From: a bacterium YEK0313
GTDB taxonomy: Bacteria > Pseudomonadota > Alphaproteobacteria > Rhizobiales > Phreatobacteraceae
NCBI GenBank assembly: GCA_000751295.2
Contig: CCMO02000001.1
Coordinates: 4,430,615-4,494,614 of the forward strand
DNA length: 64,000 nucleotides
Direction: 5' to 3'
Shown: positions 23,889 to 32,305 of the stretch, one piece after another
How positions within the stretch are numbered: the first letter of the stretch is position 1
Layout of the letters: each line of letters starts with the position of its first letter
The notes under the pieces: generated by a model
Databases searched by the model: none
What the model saw: the letters and a program-made list of their open reading frames with translations, nothing else
Told to the model about the DNA's origin: nothing
Program-made: the position numbers and the translations under genes

Positions 23889-25565
23889 ATGAGCGATTCC
23901 ATCCGCGCCCTGCGCCAAACCCCATTCGTCTGCGAAAAGATGCCCGCGACCGGTTCGCGCGGCATGGTCGTCACCAATCACCCGCTCGCCTCGGCGGCGG
24001 GCGCGCAAATGCTGCTGGCCGGCGGCAATGCCGTCGATGCCGCGGTCGCCGCACTGTTCGCCTTGACCGTGGTCGAGCCCATGATGGTCGGCGTTCTCGG
24101 CGGCGGCCTGTCCCATATCCGCCTCGCCGACGGCCGCCATCAGGTGATCGACAACCTGTCGACCGCGCCGCGCCGGGCCAGCGCCGACATGTATGACTGC
24201 CTCAGCGACGAGATCGGCCGGCAGCGCGACGTCCGCGACCGGGAGAACGTCGTCGGCGCCAAGGCCATCGGCATCCCCGGTGCGCTGCGGGGCTGGTGCG
24301 AGGCGCTCGAACAGTTCGGCACGCTGCCGCTGGCCGACGTGATCGCGCCGGCCGTCGCCCTCGCCGCGCGCGGTTTCGTCGTCACCCCCTATCTGTCCAA
24401 CTGCATAGCCGATACCGCCGCCGATCTTGCAACGGACCCGGGCCTTGCCGCCCTGCTCCTGCCGGGCGGGCAGCCGCTCGCGGCAGGCGCGAGGCTCGTC
24501 CAGGCCGACTATGCCGAGAGCCTGCGCCTGATCGCCGCCGAGGGCCCGCAGGCGCTCTATGACGGCGCGCTCGGAACCGCGCTCGCCGACTGCATGGCCG
24601 CGCGCGGCGGCTTGATCGACATGGCCGACCTTGCCACCTACCGGACCGAGCGGCGCGAGCCCATACGCGGCTCCTATCGCGGCTACGAGATCATCGGGCC
24701 GCCGCCGCCCTCGTCCTCGGGCGTCCATATCGCGCAGATGCTGAACATCCTCGAGGGCTTCGATATCGGCGCGCTCGGCTTCGGCTCGGCAGACGCGATC
24801 CATCTCCTTGCCGAGGCGCTGAAGATCGCCTTCGCGGACCGCGCCGCCGCCACCGCCGATCCCGCCTTCGTCAAGGTTCCGGTCGCGCGGCTGATCGACA
24901 AGGCCTATGCGGCCGAGCGGCGGGCCCTCATCACGATGGATGAGGCCAGGAGCTGGTCGGCGGGCGTGGCCGGCGGCGAATCCGCCGACACGACCCACAT
25001 CACCGTCGCGGATGCGGCTGGCAATGTCGTCAGCGCCACGCAGACGCTCAACGGCCTGTTCGGCGCCTGCGTCCAGGTGCCCGGCACCGGCATGATCGCC
25101 AACAACTACATGTTCAATTTCGATCCGCATCCCGGACGCGCGCTGTCGATCGCGCCTGGCAAGCGGGTCTTCACCTCGATGGCCCCCATGATGGTGGTGA
25201 AGGACGGCAGGCTGGCCTTCGCCCTGGGCCTGCCGGGGGCGCTGCGCATCTTCCCGTCCGCGCTGCAGGCGATCGTCAACCTGATCGACCACGGCATGAC
25301 GCTGCAGGAGGCGGTGGAGGCGCCGCGCGTCTGGACCGAGGGCGGCGTGCTCGAGATCGAGGAGGCCGTTCCCGACGCCGTCGCGGAGGCTCTGGCCGCC
25401 CGCGGCCACCGGATCGTCCGGTCGCCCCGCATCGCCGGCGGCATGAACGCCATCGCCTTCAATCCCGAGGGCACGCTGACCGGCGCCGCCTGCTGGCGCG
25501 CCGACGGAACGCCGGTCGCCATTTCCGGCGGCCTCGCCCGGGCCGGCGCCCGCTTCTCCATCTGA
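23889..25565 (+). CDS. ggt: gamma-glutamyltransferase-family N-terminal nucleophile hydrolase
   Basis: A 558-residue Ntn-hydrolase of the gamma-glutamyltransferase family. Such proteins self-cleave; the nucleophile is the first Thr of TTHITVAD (T368), which becomes the N-terminus of the small subunit. Other marks are MVVTNHPLASAAGAQMLLAG, GGNAVDAAVAAL, and FGACVQVPGTGMIANNYMFN. Unlike classical periplasmic Ggt, no signal peptide is seen (MSDSIRALRQTPFVCEKMPA), so it is probably cytoplasmic. It may hydrolyse gamma-glutamyl compounds, feeding the oxoproline locus. Relatives such as the oxamate amidohydrolase HpxW show that another amide is possible. It is divergent from the TetR gene and followed by a 2-hydroxyacid dehydrogenase. 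Confidence 0.9.
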   Translation: MSDSIRALRQTPFVCEKMPATGSRGMVVTNHPLASAAGAQMLLAGGNAVDAAVAALFALTVVEPMMVGVLGGGLSHIRLADGRHQVIDNLSTAPRRASADMYDCLSDEIGRQRDVRDRENVVGAKAIGIPGALRGWCEALEQFGTLPLADVIAPAVALAARGFVVTPYLSNCIADTAADLATDPGLAALLLPGGQPLAAGARLVQADYAESLRLIAAEGPQALYDGALGTALADCMAARGGLIDMADLATYRTERREPIRGSYRGYEIIGPPPPSSSGVHIAQMLNILEGFDIGALGFGSADAIHLLAEALKIAFADRAAATADPAFVKVPVARLIDKAYAAERRALITMDEARSWSAGVAGGESADTTHITVADAAGNVVSATQTLNGLFGACVQVPGTGMIANNYMFNFDPHPGRALSIAPGKRVFTSMAPMMVVKDGRLAFALGLPGALRIFPSALQAIVNLIDHGMTLQEAVEAPRVWTEGGVLEIEEAVPDAVAEALAARGHRIVRSPRIAGGMNAIAFNPEGTLTGAACWRADGTPVAISGGLARAGARFSI

Positions 25566-25588
25566 CCAGGCCCCGAACGGACCTTGCC

Positions 25589-26554
25589 ATGCCCGAGCAG
25601 ATCGTCCTTCTCGACATGACGACCGCGGAGCGCGCGGATCGCCTGCGCGCCCTGCTGCCGCCCGACTTCGTGCTGACCCATGGCACCGCGGCGGGCGATG
25701 AGCACATGAAGGCGATCATCGCCGACGCCGACTATGCGATCACCGGCCAGGTCGGCGTCTCCGGCGACGTGCTGCGCGCGGCGAAGAAACTCAGGCTGGT
25801 GCACAAATGGGGCGTCGGCGTCGACAATATCGATGTGGCGGCCGCCCGGGCCCTCGGCATCCAGGTCGCGCGGACCACCGGCAGCAATGCCGTGCCGGTC
25901 GCCGAATTCACCGTCGGCCTGATGCTCTCGGCCTTGCGCTTCATCGGCTATGGCCACGCGGAACTGAAACAGGGCCGCTGGCGCACCGGCCAATTGCCGG
26001 GCGCGACCTTCACGCTCTCGGGCAAGACCGTCGGCCTCGTTGGCTTCGGCGCCATCGGCCAGACCGTCGCGACCTTGCTGAAGGGTTTCGGCTGCACGGT
26101 TCTCTACAGCAAGCGCCAGCCGCTCGCCGCGGGCGAGGAGGCGGCCCTCGGCGCCAGGCACGCGACGCTGCCCGACCTGCTGGCCCGGTCGGACGTGATC
26201 TCGCTGCATTGTCCCCTGACGCCCGAAACCGCCGGCCTGATCGATGCCGCCGCCCTCGAGCGGATGAAGCGCACGGCGGTGCTGGTCAATGTCGCCCGCG
26301 GCGGCGTCGTCAATGAAGCCGATCTGATCGCGGCGCTCGCGGCGAAGCGGATCGCCGGCGCCGCCATGGACGTGTTCTCGATCGAGCCGCTGCCGGCCGA
26401 CAGCCCCCTGCTCGGCCTCGACAATCTCGTGGTGACGCCGCATCTCGCCGCGATCGCCGCCGACAATTTCGTGCCGACGGTCAAGCGCATGTTCGACAAT
26501 ATCCTTTGCGTCTCGCGCGGCGAGCCGGTCCCCGAGCGCGACCGCGTCGCCTGA
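25589..26554 (+). CDS. D-2-hydroxyacid dehydrogenase (PGDH-like)
   Basis: A 321-residue NAD-dependent D-2-hydroxyacid dehydrogenase. The nucleotide-binding GLVGFGAIGQTVA lies near residue 150. The catalytic set is present: Arg in VNVARGGVVNEADLI, Glu in DVFSIEPLPADSPL and His in VVTPHLAAIA. Overall it resembles 3-phosphoglycerate dehydrogenases without the C-terminal ACT domain, a form that often acts on glyoxylate, glycerate or other short acids. It lies 23 bases after the ggt gene and is probably cotranscribed. The substrate cannot be read from sequence alone. Confidence 0.9.
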   Translation: MPEQIVLLDMTTAERADRLRALLPPDFVLTHGTAAGDEHMKAIIADADYAITGQVGVSGDVLRAAKKLRLVHKWGVGVDNIDVAAARALGIQVARTTGSNAVPVAEFTVGLMLSALRFIGYGHAELKQGRWRTGQLPGATFTLSGKTVGLVGFGAIGQTVATLLKGFGCTVLYSKRQPLAAGEEAALGARHATLPDLLARSDVISLHCPLTPETAGLIDAAALERMKRTAVLVNVARGGVVNEADLIAALAAKRIAGAAMDVFSIEPLPADSPLLGLDNLVVTPHLAAIAADNFVPTVKRMFDNILCVSRGEPVPERDRVA

Positions 26555-26605
26555 CGGCCCCTGACCATCTGTCGGCCGGCGTCCCGGCGTCTCCGCACCT
26601 GCCGT

Positions 26606-27448
26606 TCAGGCCTGGGCGAGATGCACCACATGCGGGCCGGCCCCGGCGGGCGCGGCATGCTCCGGCACGCCGAAAAAGCGCACCGCGACGCCGGCAACGC
26701 CAAGGTCCTCGACCAGGGCGAGCCCGAGCCGGCGCGCGAGATCGTGCAGTTCTGCCGGATTGAAATGGCTGAGCCAGGGCTCGCCTGCCGCCGCGGCCCG
26801 CGCCCCGAGCGCGGCCACCCCGGCGCGGCGTTCCGGCGGATAGCTGTCCAGCGGTTCGGAATAGTCGAAGACGATCTCGCCGCGCGGGATCGAGGCGACG
26901 AAGGCGAGCACGCGCTCGATCGCCGGGCGGGCGAGATAGGGCACCACGCCGAGCCAGATGAAGAAGGCCGGCAGGTCGTCCCGGAAGCCTGCCGCGGCGA
27001 GGCCTTGCCCCAGCGCCTGTCGCTCGAAGTCGATGGGCACGAAGCTCAGGAGGTCAGGCAGCGCGAGCTCGGCCGCGGCGAGCCGCTCGCGCTTCCAGGC
27101 CTGCGTTGCCGGGTGGTCCACCTCGAAGAGGCGTAGCCCGGCGGCGCGATGCGGGTTGCGCAGCGCCAGCGTATCGAGGCCGGCGCCGAGCACGACGGCC
27201 TGGCGGACGCCCCGCCCGACCGCCCCGGCGAGCGCGTCCTCGGCATAGCGGCTGCGCACCGCCATGAACATGCGGGTCGGCCGCGTCGCCGGGTCGGCGG
27301 CCCTGAGATCGGCCTCGGCGAGCGTCTCGGCATCGAGGATCGCGCGCGCGAAAGGATCGGCGAAGATCGCGCCGCCCTCGACCAGCTGGTGCGCTGCCCG
27401 AAAGCCTGCCGCGCCTCCCGCCGTGCGGCTGTGCCGGTTCGTGTCCAT
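26606..27448 (-). CDS. SAM-dependent methyltransferase (TIGR00027/LCMT-like)
   Basis: A 280-residue class I methyltransferase of the group related to leucine carboxyl methyltransferases and Ppm-type polyketide enzymes. Key parts: RSRYAEDALAGAVGRGVRQA, the SAM-binding VVLGAGLDTLALRNP (about 88-102), FEVDHPATQAWKRERL, and FIWLGVVPYLARPAIERVLA. The natural substrate is unknown for most bacterial members. It is convergent with the dehydrogenase gene and 54 bases downstream of the MFS gene in the same direction, so it may be in the same transcript. Confidence 0.9.
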   Translation of the reverse strand: MDTNRHSRTAGGAAGFRAAHQLVEGGAIFADPFARAILDAETLAEADLRAADPATRPTRMFMAVRSRYAEDALAGAVGRGVRQAVVLGAGLDTLALRNPHRAAGLRLFEVDHPATQAWKRERLAAAELALPDLLSFVPIDFERQALGQGLAAAGFRDDLPAFFIWLGVVPYLARPAIERVLAFVASIPRGEIVFDYSEPLDSYPPERRAGVAALGARAAAAGEPWLSHFNPAELHDLARRLGLALVEDLGVAGVAVRFFGVPEHAAPAGAGPHVVHLAQA

Positions 27449-27502
27449 GATGCTTCGCCGTCCCGTTGCAGTGCTGTGGCGAGGCCACGGCGAGCGGCGC
27501 GG

Positions 27503-28780
27503 TCAGTCGGCGGTCAGCTCCTTGCCGCGGGTCTCCGGCAGCAGCAGCGCCGCGATCACCAGCAGCGCATAGGCGGTGAGGCCGAAGGCGGCGATGGCGG
27601 CGGCCAGCGACAGCCGCTCGGCGAGGAAACCGACGAGGGTCGGAAACAGCGCGCCGATGCCGCGGCCGAAATTGTAGCAGAAGCCCTGCCCCGAGCCGCG
27701 CAGGATGGTCGGATAGAGCTCGGTCAGGAAGGCGCCCATGCCGGAGAAATAGCCCGAGGCGAAGAAGCCGAGGGGGAAGCCGAGCAGCCACATGATCTCG
27801 TTGGAGATCGGCAGCACGGTATAGGGCAGGACCACGGCCGCCGCGCCGACGGCGAAGATGATGAACAGCAGGCGCCGGCCGAGCCGGTCGGCGAGCCAGG
27901 CGCCGACCAGATAGCCGACGAAGCTGCCGATGATGATCATGGCGAGATAGCCCGTCGAGCCGACCACGGTGAGGCCGCGCTCGGCCCGCAGGAAGGTCGG
28001 CAGCCAGGTGGTGATCGCGTAGTAGCCGCCCTGGGCGCCCGTGCACAGGATGGAGGCGAGGATGGTCGTCTTCAGGAGATCGCCGCGGAAGATCGCCCAG
28101 ATCGGCGGCTTGTCCACCGCCTGGGCCCGCGCCTCGACCGCCACCTCCGGTTCGGGCACGAGGCGGCGCAGGAACAGCACGGCAAGGCCGGGAATGGCAC
28201 CGAGCGCGAACATCCAGCGCCAGGCCTCCTCGGCCGGCAGCAGCGAGAAGCAGATCGCCTGCAGCAGCACCGCCGCGCCCCAGCCGAGCGCCCAGCCCGA
28301 CTGCACGGAGCCCACCGCCCGGCCGCGATATTGCGCGCGGATCGTTTCGCCGATCAGCACCGCGCCCGCGGCCCACTCGCCGCCGAAGCCGAGGCCGAGC
28401 AGCGCGCGGAAGATCATCAGCTGGGTATAGTTCTGCGCGAAGGCGCAGAGCAGGGTGAAGAAGCAGAACCAGACGATGGTGATCTGCAGCGTGCGCACCC
28501 GGCCGAGCCGGTCGGAGAGATAGCCGGCGATCCAGCCGCCGAAGGCGGAGGCGAGCAGCGTCACGGTCACGGCGGCGCCGGCAATGCCGCGGTCGATCTG
28601 CCACATGGCGATCAAGGTGCCGATCACCAGCGGATAGATCATGAAGTCGAGTGCATCGAGCACCCAGCCGAAGAAGCAGGCCCAGAAGGTGCGCCGCTCC
28701 AGGGGGTTCATGTCGCGGTAGAAGGCCGTCAGGCTGGTGTCGCCCATGGCCGCCGTGTCGGTGGTCGACTGCGTCGTCAT
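27503..28780 (-). CDS. MFS transporter (sugar acid / metabolite:H+ type)
   Basis: A 425-residue major facilitator with 12 predicted helices. The signature loop GGWIAGYLSDRLGRVRTLQ follows helix 2 and ADRLGRRLLF follows helix 8; RALLGLGFGGEWAAGAVLIG is typical of the sialic-acid/aromatic-acid/sugar transporter branch. A hydrophilic central loop is at about 200-225. ATG 28780 is chosen because upstream in-frame sequence is unlike the family. It is downstream of, and in the same direction as, the D-tartrate dehydratase-like gene. A substrate such as tartrate or a sugar acid is a reasonable guess. Confidence 0.9.
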   Translation of the reverse strand: MTTQSTTDTAAMGDTSLTAFYRDMNPLERRTFWACFFGWVLDALDFMIYPLVIGTLIAMWQIDRGIAGAAVTVTLLASAFGGWIAGYLSDRLGRVRTLQITIVWFCFFTLLCAFAQNYTQLMIFRALLGLGFGGEWAAGAVLIGETIRAQYRGRAVGSVQSGWALGWGAAVLLQAICFSLLPAEEAWRWMFALGAIPGLAVLFLRRLVPEPEVAVEARAQAVDKPPIWAIFRGDLLKTTILASILCTGAQGGYYAITTWLPTFLRAERGLTVVGSTGYLAMIIIGSFVGYLVGAWLADRLGRRLLFIIFAVGAAAVVLPYTVLPISNEIMWLLGFPLGFFASGYFSGMGAFLTELYPTILRGSGQGFCYNFGRGIGALFPTLVGFLAERLSLAAAIAAFGLTAYALLVIAALLLPETRGKELTAD

Positions 28781-28896
28781 TGCCGAGGCTCCCGCTCGTT
28801 TCGCTTCGAAGCTCCCTTGGAGGCCGGCCTGGCAGGCGCTTGGCGCACTCTCGTTCCGGCGGCCGGCGCGCCGAAAAGCGTAAGATGAGGCAGGCC

Positions 28897-28916
28897 TTTG
28901 TCCAATACGGGACAAA
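28897..28916. promoter_or_regulatory. inverted repeat TTTGTCC-N6-GGACAAA
   Basis: A perfect seven-base inverted repeat with a six-base spacer, in the gap between the tartrate dehydratase-like gene and the MFS gene. Its length and symmetry fit a GntR- or IclR-type dimer site. No regulator of these families lies next to it in the window. Confidence 0.5.
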
Positions 28917-28949
28917 CGCTTAGCCGCCGCGCGCGGCCTCCCGGGCGGT

Positions 28950-30110
28950 TCAGGCGCCGACCGCCCTGAAGGCGCGCCAGGCCTCGCCATGCAGCTCGAA
29001 GCCGATGCCGGGCGCCTGTGGCACCGGTGCCCGGCCGCCGCTGATCCGGGCGCCGTCGGCAAGGCCGCTGAACGGCGCGAAGGCCAGGGGGCTGACCTCG
29101 GCACCGCCGAGGCCGAGCCCCGCCACGACATGCAGCGCGAAGAGGTGCCCGCCATGCGGCCAGAAAGCCTCGCGCGGCCAGCCGGCGGCGGTCAGCGTCT
29201 CGACGATGCCGCAATAGCCGGTGAGGCCGTAGCAATGGGCGGGATCGAAGACGAGGATGTCGCGGTCGCGCCGAAGCCCGCCATGGCGGTCGAGCAGCCG
29301 CGCTTCGGCCACCGAGAACAGCGCCTCGCCCGCGGCGATCGGCGCGGGATAGGCCGCGGCGACGGCCGCCTGGGTCGCGAAATCATGCGGGTCGCAAATG
29401 TCCTCGAACCACCAGAGGCCGAACGGCCCGAGCATCGCGGCCGCGGCCAGCCCGCCGGCCAGATCGAACCGGTTCATCGCATCGACGGCAAGATGCGCGC
29501 TGCCCGGCAATTGCCTGGCCGCGACCTCGATCCGCCGCGCATCGCAATCCGGATCGGCGCCGATCTTGATCTTGGCATGGGTGAAGCCGAGATCAGCGAA
29601 ATGGGCGATTTCCCTCCCGAGGCGGTCGAGATCGCCAACCGGATAGGGATAGCCGCCGCCAGCATAGACGGGCACCGTGTCGGGCGGCGCCGGCCGCCCG
29701 GTCCGGCGGGCCAGCAGCACGCCGAGCGGCTCGCCGGCGATCTTCGCCGCCGCGTCCCAGATCGCCATGTCGAGCGCGCCGACGGCCACGCAGCGCTCGC
29801 CATGGCCGCCGGGCTTCTCGCCGTTCATCATCACTGCCCAGGCCCGAAACGGGTCGAGGGTCGTGCCGGCCTCATCCGCCAGCGACGCGCCGGCGGCGGC
29901 GAGCAGGCGCGGCGCGAAGCGCTCGCGGATCAGCCCGCCCTGAGCGAACCGGCCGACCGAGGCATAGCCATGGCCGACCACCGGCTGGCCGCCGCGCCAA
30001 ACATCGGTGGTGACCGTGACGAGGCTGGTGGTGAGTCCGCCCGAGGGCAGTGCCGGATCGGCATAACGTGAGACGGGGATCGTCCGCTCGGCGATCGCGA
30101 CGATGCGCAT
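28950..30110 (-). CDS. tarD: D(-)-tartrate dehydratase-like enolase-superfamily enzyme
   Basis: A 386-residue mandelate racemase/muconate lactonizing-type enzyme. It carries the KxK base pair K180/K182 (THAKIKIG), metal ligands in VDAMNRFD, WWFEDICDP and IAAGEALF, and the catalytic His319 in FWPHGGH. The stretches MNGEKPGGHGERCVAVGALD, AIWDAAAKIAGEPLG and HVVAGLGLGGAE, and the K/H positions, closely match what I remember of the characterised D-tartrate dehydratase of Bradyrhizobium (K184, H322). It would convert tartrate to oxaloacetate. The MFS gene downstream could be its transporter. Confidence in the superfamily is near certain, in the substrate moderate. Confidence 0.82.
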   Translation of the reverse strand: MRIVAIAERTIPVSRYADPALPSGGLTTSLVTVTTDVWRGGQPVVGHGYASVGRFAQGGLIRERFAPRLLAAAGASLADEAGTTLDPFRAWAVMMNGEKPGGHGERCVAVGALDMAIWDAAAKIAGEPLGVLLARRTGRPAPPDTVPVYAGGGYPYPVGDLDRLGREIAHFADLGFTHAKIKIGADPDCDARRIEVAARQLPGSAHLAVDAMNRFDLAGGLAAAAMLGPFGLWWFEDICDPHDFATQAAVAAAYPAPIAAGEALFSVAEARLLDRHGGLRRDRDILVFDPAHCYGLTGYCGIVETLTAAGWPREAFWPHGGHLFALHVVAGLGLGGAEVSPLAFAPFSGLADGARISGGRAPVPQAPGIGFELHGEAWRAFRAVGA

Positions 30111-30197
30111 GGCCTGTCCCTTTTCCGCTCCGGCGTCGCACCAGATCCCGTGCCGGCGATCCCGTCAACAACGGCGCTGTCAGCGACCGGAAAGCTT

Positions 30198-30212
30198 TGC
30201 GCGAAACGCGCA
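30198..30212. promoter_or_regulatory. inverted repeat TGCGCG-AAA-CGCGCA
   Basis: A perfect six-base inverted repeat with a three-base spacer in the 270-base gap between tarD and the divergent permease gene. It could be an operator or a chance GC-rich palindrome. Confidence 0.3.
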
Positions 30213-30381
30213 GGTCGCCCCCGATTCGCCCGATCGGCGCAGGCGCCGGCACGTCCGGCCGCTGCCGGCCGCCCCGCGCCCGCCCTGCCTTTGCGCGCGT
30301 CACTTCGGGTCGCTTTTGACTCCGGACGCCGAATTCGCCTCTCATGGATGGATCGCAAGACGTGGTTGAGAGGCTCTGCCA

Positions 30382-31800
30382 ATGACCGACGCGACGGCGA
30401 ATACCGATGCGGCCCGCCCGGCCGCCGAGCCCAGCCTGCACCGGGTGATGGGCCCCTGGCTCCTGCTGCTCTTCATTGTCGGCGACATTCTCGGCACCGG
30501 CATCTATGCCCTGACCGGCCAGGTGGCGAAGCAGGTCGGCGGCGTCGTCTGGCTGCCGTTCCTGGTCGCCTTCGCGGTCGCCCTCGTGACCGCCTTCAGC
30601 TATCTCGAACTGGTGACGAAATACCCCAAGGCCGCGGGCGCCGCCCTCTATACCCACAAGGCCTTCGGCATCCATTTCGTCACCTTCATCGTCGCCTTCG
30701 CCGTCATGTGCTCGGGGATCACCTCGGCCTCGACCGCCTCGCGCGCCTTCGCCGCCAACATGTCCCACGCCTTCGGGCTCAACCTCGCCGGCTTCGGCAT
30801 CACCGTCATCGGCCTCGTCTTCATGGCGGCCTGCGCGGCGATCAATTTCCGCGGCGTCGGCGAGAGCGTGAAGGCCAATGTCGTACTCACCTGCGTCGAG
30901 CTGACCGGCCTCCTGATCATCATCGTCATCGGCCTCTGGGCGATCGGCGCGGGCCAGGGCGACGTCTCGCGCGTGCTCGAGTTCAAGACGGGCGCCGATG
31001 GCAGCATGGTCTGGCCGGTGGTGGCGGCGACGACGCTCGCCTTCTTCGCCATGGTCGGCTTCGAGGACTCGGTCAACATGGCCGAGGAGTGCAAGAACCC
31101 GACCCGGCACTTCCCGGTCGTCCTGCTCGCCGGCCTGGTCATCACCGGCGCCATCTACGTGCTGGTGTCGATCTCGGCTATCACGCTGGTGCCGCCCGAG
31201 CAGCTCGGCGAGGGCGAAACGCCGCTGCTCAAGGTGGTGCAGGCCGGCGCGCCGAATTTCCCGCTCGGCATTTTCGGCTTCATCACCATGTTCGCGGTCG
31301 CCAACAGCGCGCTGATCAACATGCTCATGGCCAGCCGCCTCGTCTACGGCATGAGCCGCGAGCACGTCCTGCCGCCGGTCCTCGGCCGCGTCCATGCCGG
31401 CCGGCGCACGCCCTATGTGGCGATCGGCTTCACGACGCTGCTCGCCTTCGCGCTGATCACCTTCGTCGGCGAAGTGCCGGCGCTCGGCGGCACGACGGCG
31501 CTGCTCCTGCTCGCGGTCTTCACCATCGTCAATGTCGCGGTGCTGGTGCTGCGCCGTGACCCCGTCGCGCATGAACATTTTCGCACGCCCACCATCCTGC
31601 CGGTGCTCGGGGCGCTGAGCTGTGCCTTCCTGACCGGGCCCTGGACCGGGCGGGATCCGGTCCAGTACAGGATCGCCGGCGTTCTGATCGGCATCGGCAT
31701 CGTCCTCTGGCTCGTGACCGTCTGGGCCAATCGCGCCACGGGCACCCGGCCTTCCGAGCCCGACATGGCCGATATCGGCGGCTCCGGCCCGGTGAACTGA
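30382..31800 (+). CDS. APC-superfamily amino acid permease
   Basis: A 472-residue amino acid/polyamine transporter with about 12 membrane helices. The first helix carries the APC substrate motif GDILGTGIYALTGQV (unwound Gly-rich segment). Helix 6 includes FFAMVGFEDSVNMAEECKNP, typical for cationic or general amino acid carriers. RLVYGMSREHVLPPVLGRVH is the conserved loop after helix 8. The ATG at 30382 follows GAGAGG. It stands alone, divergent from tarD and convergent with a universal stress gene. Substrate unknown. Confidence 0.9.
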   Translation: MTDATANTDAARPAAEPSLHRVMGPWLLLLFIVGDILGTGIYALTGQVAKQVGGVVWLPFLVAFAVALVTAFSYLELVTKYPKAAGAALYTHKAFGIHFVTFIVAFAVMCSGITSASTASRAFAANMSHAFGLNLAGFGITVIGLVFMAACAAINFRGVGESVKANVVLTCVELTGLLIIIVIGLWAIGAGQGDVSRVLEFKTGADGSMVWPVVAATTLAFFAMVGFEDSVNMAEECKNPTRHFPVVLLAGLVITGAIYVLVSISAITLVPPEQLGEGETPLLKVVQAGAPNFPLGIFGFITMFAVANSALINMLMASRLVYGMSREHVLPPVLGRVHAGRRTPYVAIGFTTLLAFALITFVGEVPALGGTTALLLLAVFTIVNVAVLVLRRDPVAHEHFRTPTILPVLGALSCAFLTGPWTGRDPVQYRIAGVLIGIGIVLWLVTVWANRATGTRPSEPDMADIGGSGPVN

Positions 31801-31807
31801 CGTCGCC

Positions 31808-32242
31808 TCAGGCCGCCTGCTCGCGAATGACCATGACCGAGCAGGCGGCGTGCCGCACCACATAGGTGGCGTTCGAGCCGAGCAGATAGGTCGAAAGGCC
31901 GGGCCGGTGCGAAGCCATGACGATCAGCTCGACATGGATCGCGCGCGCCTCCTCCAGGATCTCGTGATAGGGCCGGCCGTGTCGGATGCGGGTCTCGACC
32001 TGATCCGGCGGCAGGCCGGTCTCGCGGGCCAGACGGGTCAGCACTTCGCCGGCTTCGCGTACCTGGCTCTCGCGGAAATCCGGCGGCAGATATTCCGCCG
32101 CCATGACCGGCGATTCGAGCACGACCGCCAGCAAGGTGAGCTTGCCGCCGCTCGCCCGGACCATCGGCACTGCGGTGGCGATGGCACGGGTTTCCAGGCC
32201 GGCTTCATTGACGTCGACAGGACAGAGCACGGTCTTGAACAT
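31808..32242 (-). CDS. universal stress protein (UspA family)
   Basis: A 144-residue single-domain Usp. It starts MFKTVLCPVDVNEAGLETRA and ends with the nucleotide-binding region LIVMASHRPGLSTYLLGSNA then ACSVMVIRE. The ATP-binding glycines (G in HRPG, GSNA) resemble ATP-binding members, though the motif is not exact. Such proteins accumulate in stress and bind ATP or protein partners. It is convergent with the permease, eight bases apart, with no terminator visible between them. Confidence 0.92.
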   Translation of the reverse strand: MFKTVLCPVDVNEAGLETRAIATAVPMVRASGGKLTLLAVVLESPVMAAEYLPPDFRESQVREAGEVLTRLARETGLPPDQVETRIRHGRPYHEILEEARAIHVELIVMASHRPGLSTYLLGSNATYVVRHAACSVMVIREQAA

Positions 32243-32305
32243 CGATGCCTCCTCGTTCCGGCGACCGGACCTCCAGGCAATGCCCCGCGTGTCACGCGAG
32301 CGCGA

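Noticed and set aside
29872..31863. A 663-codon minus-strand frame opposite the APC permease
   Set aside because: Charged low-complexity composition, antisense to a clear 12-helix transporter.
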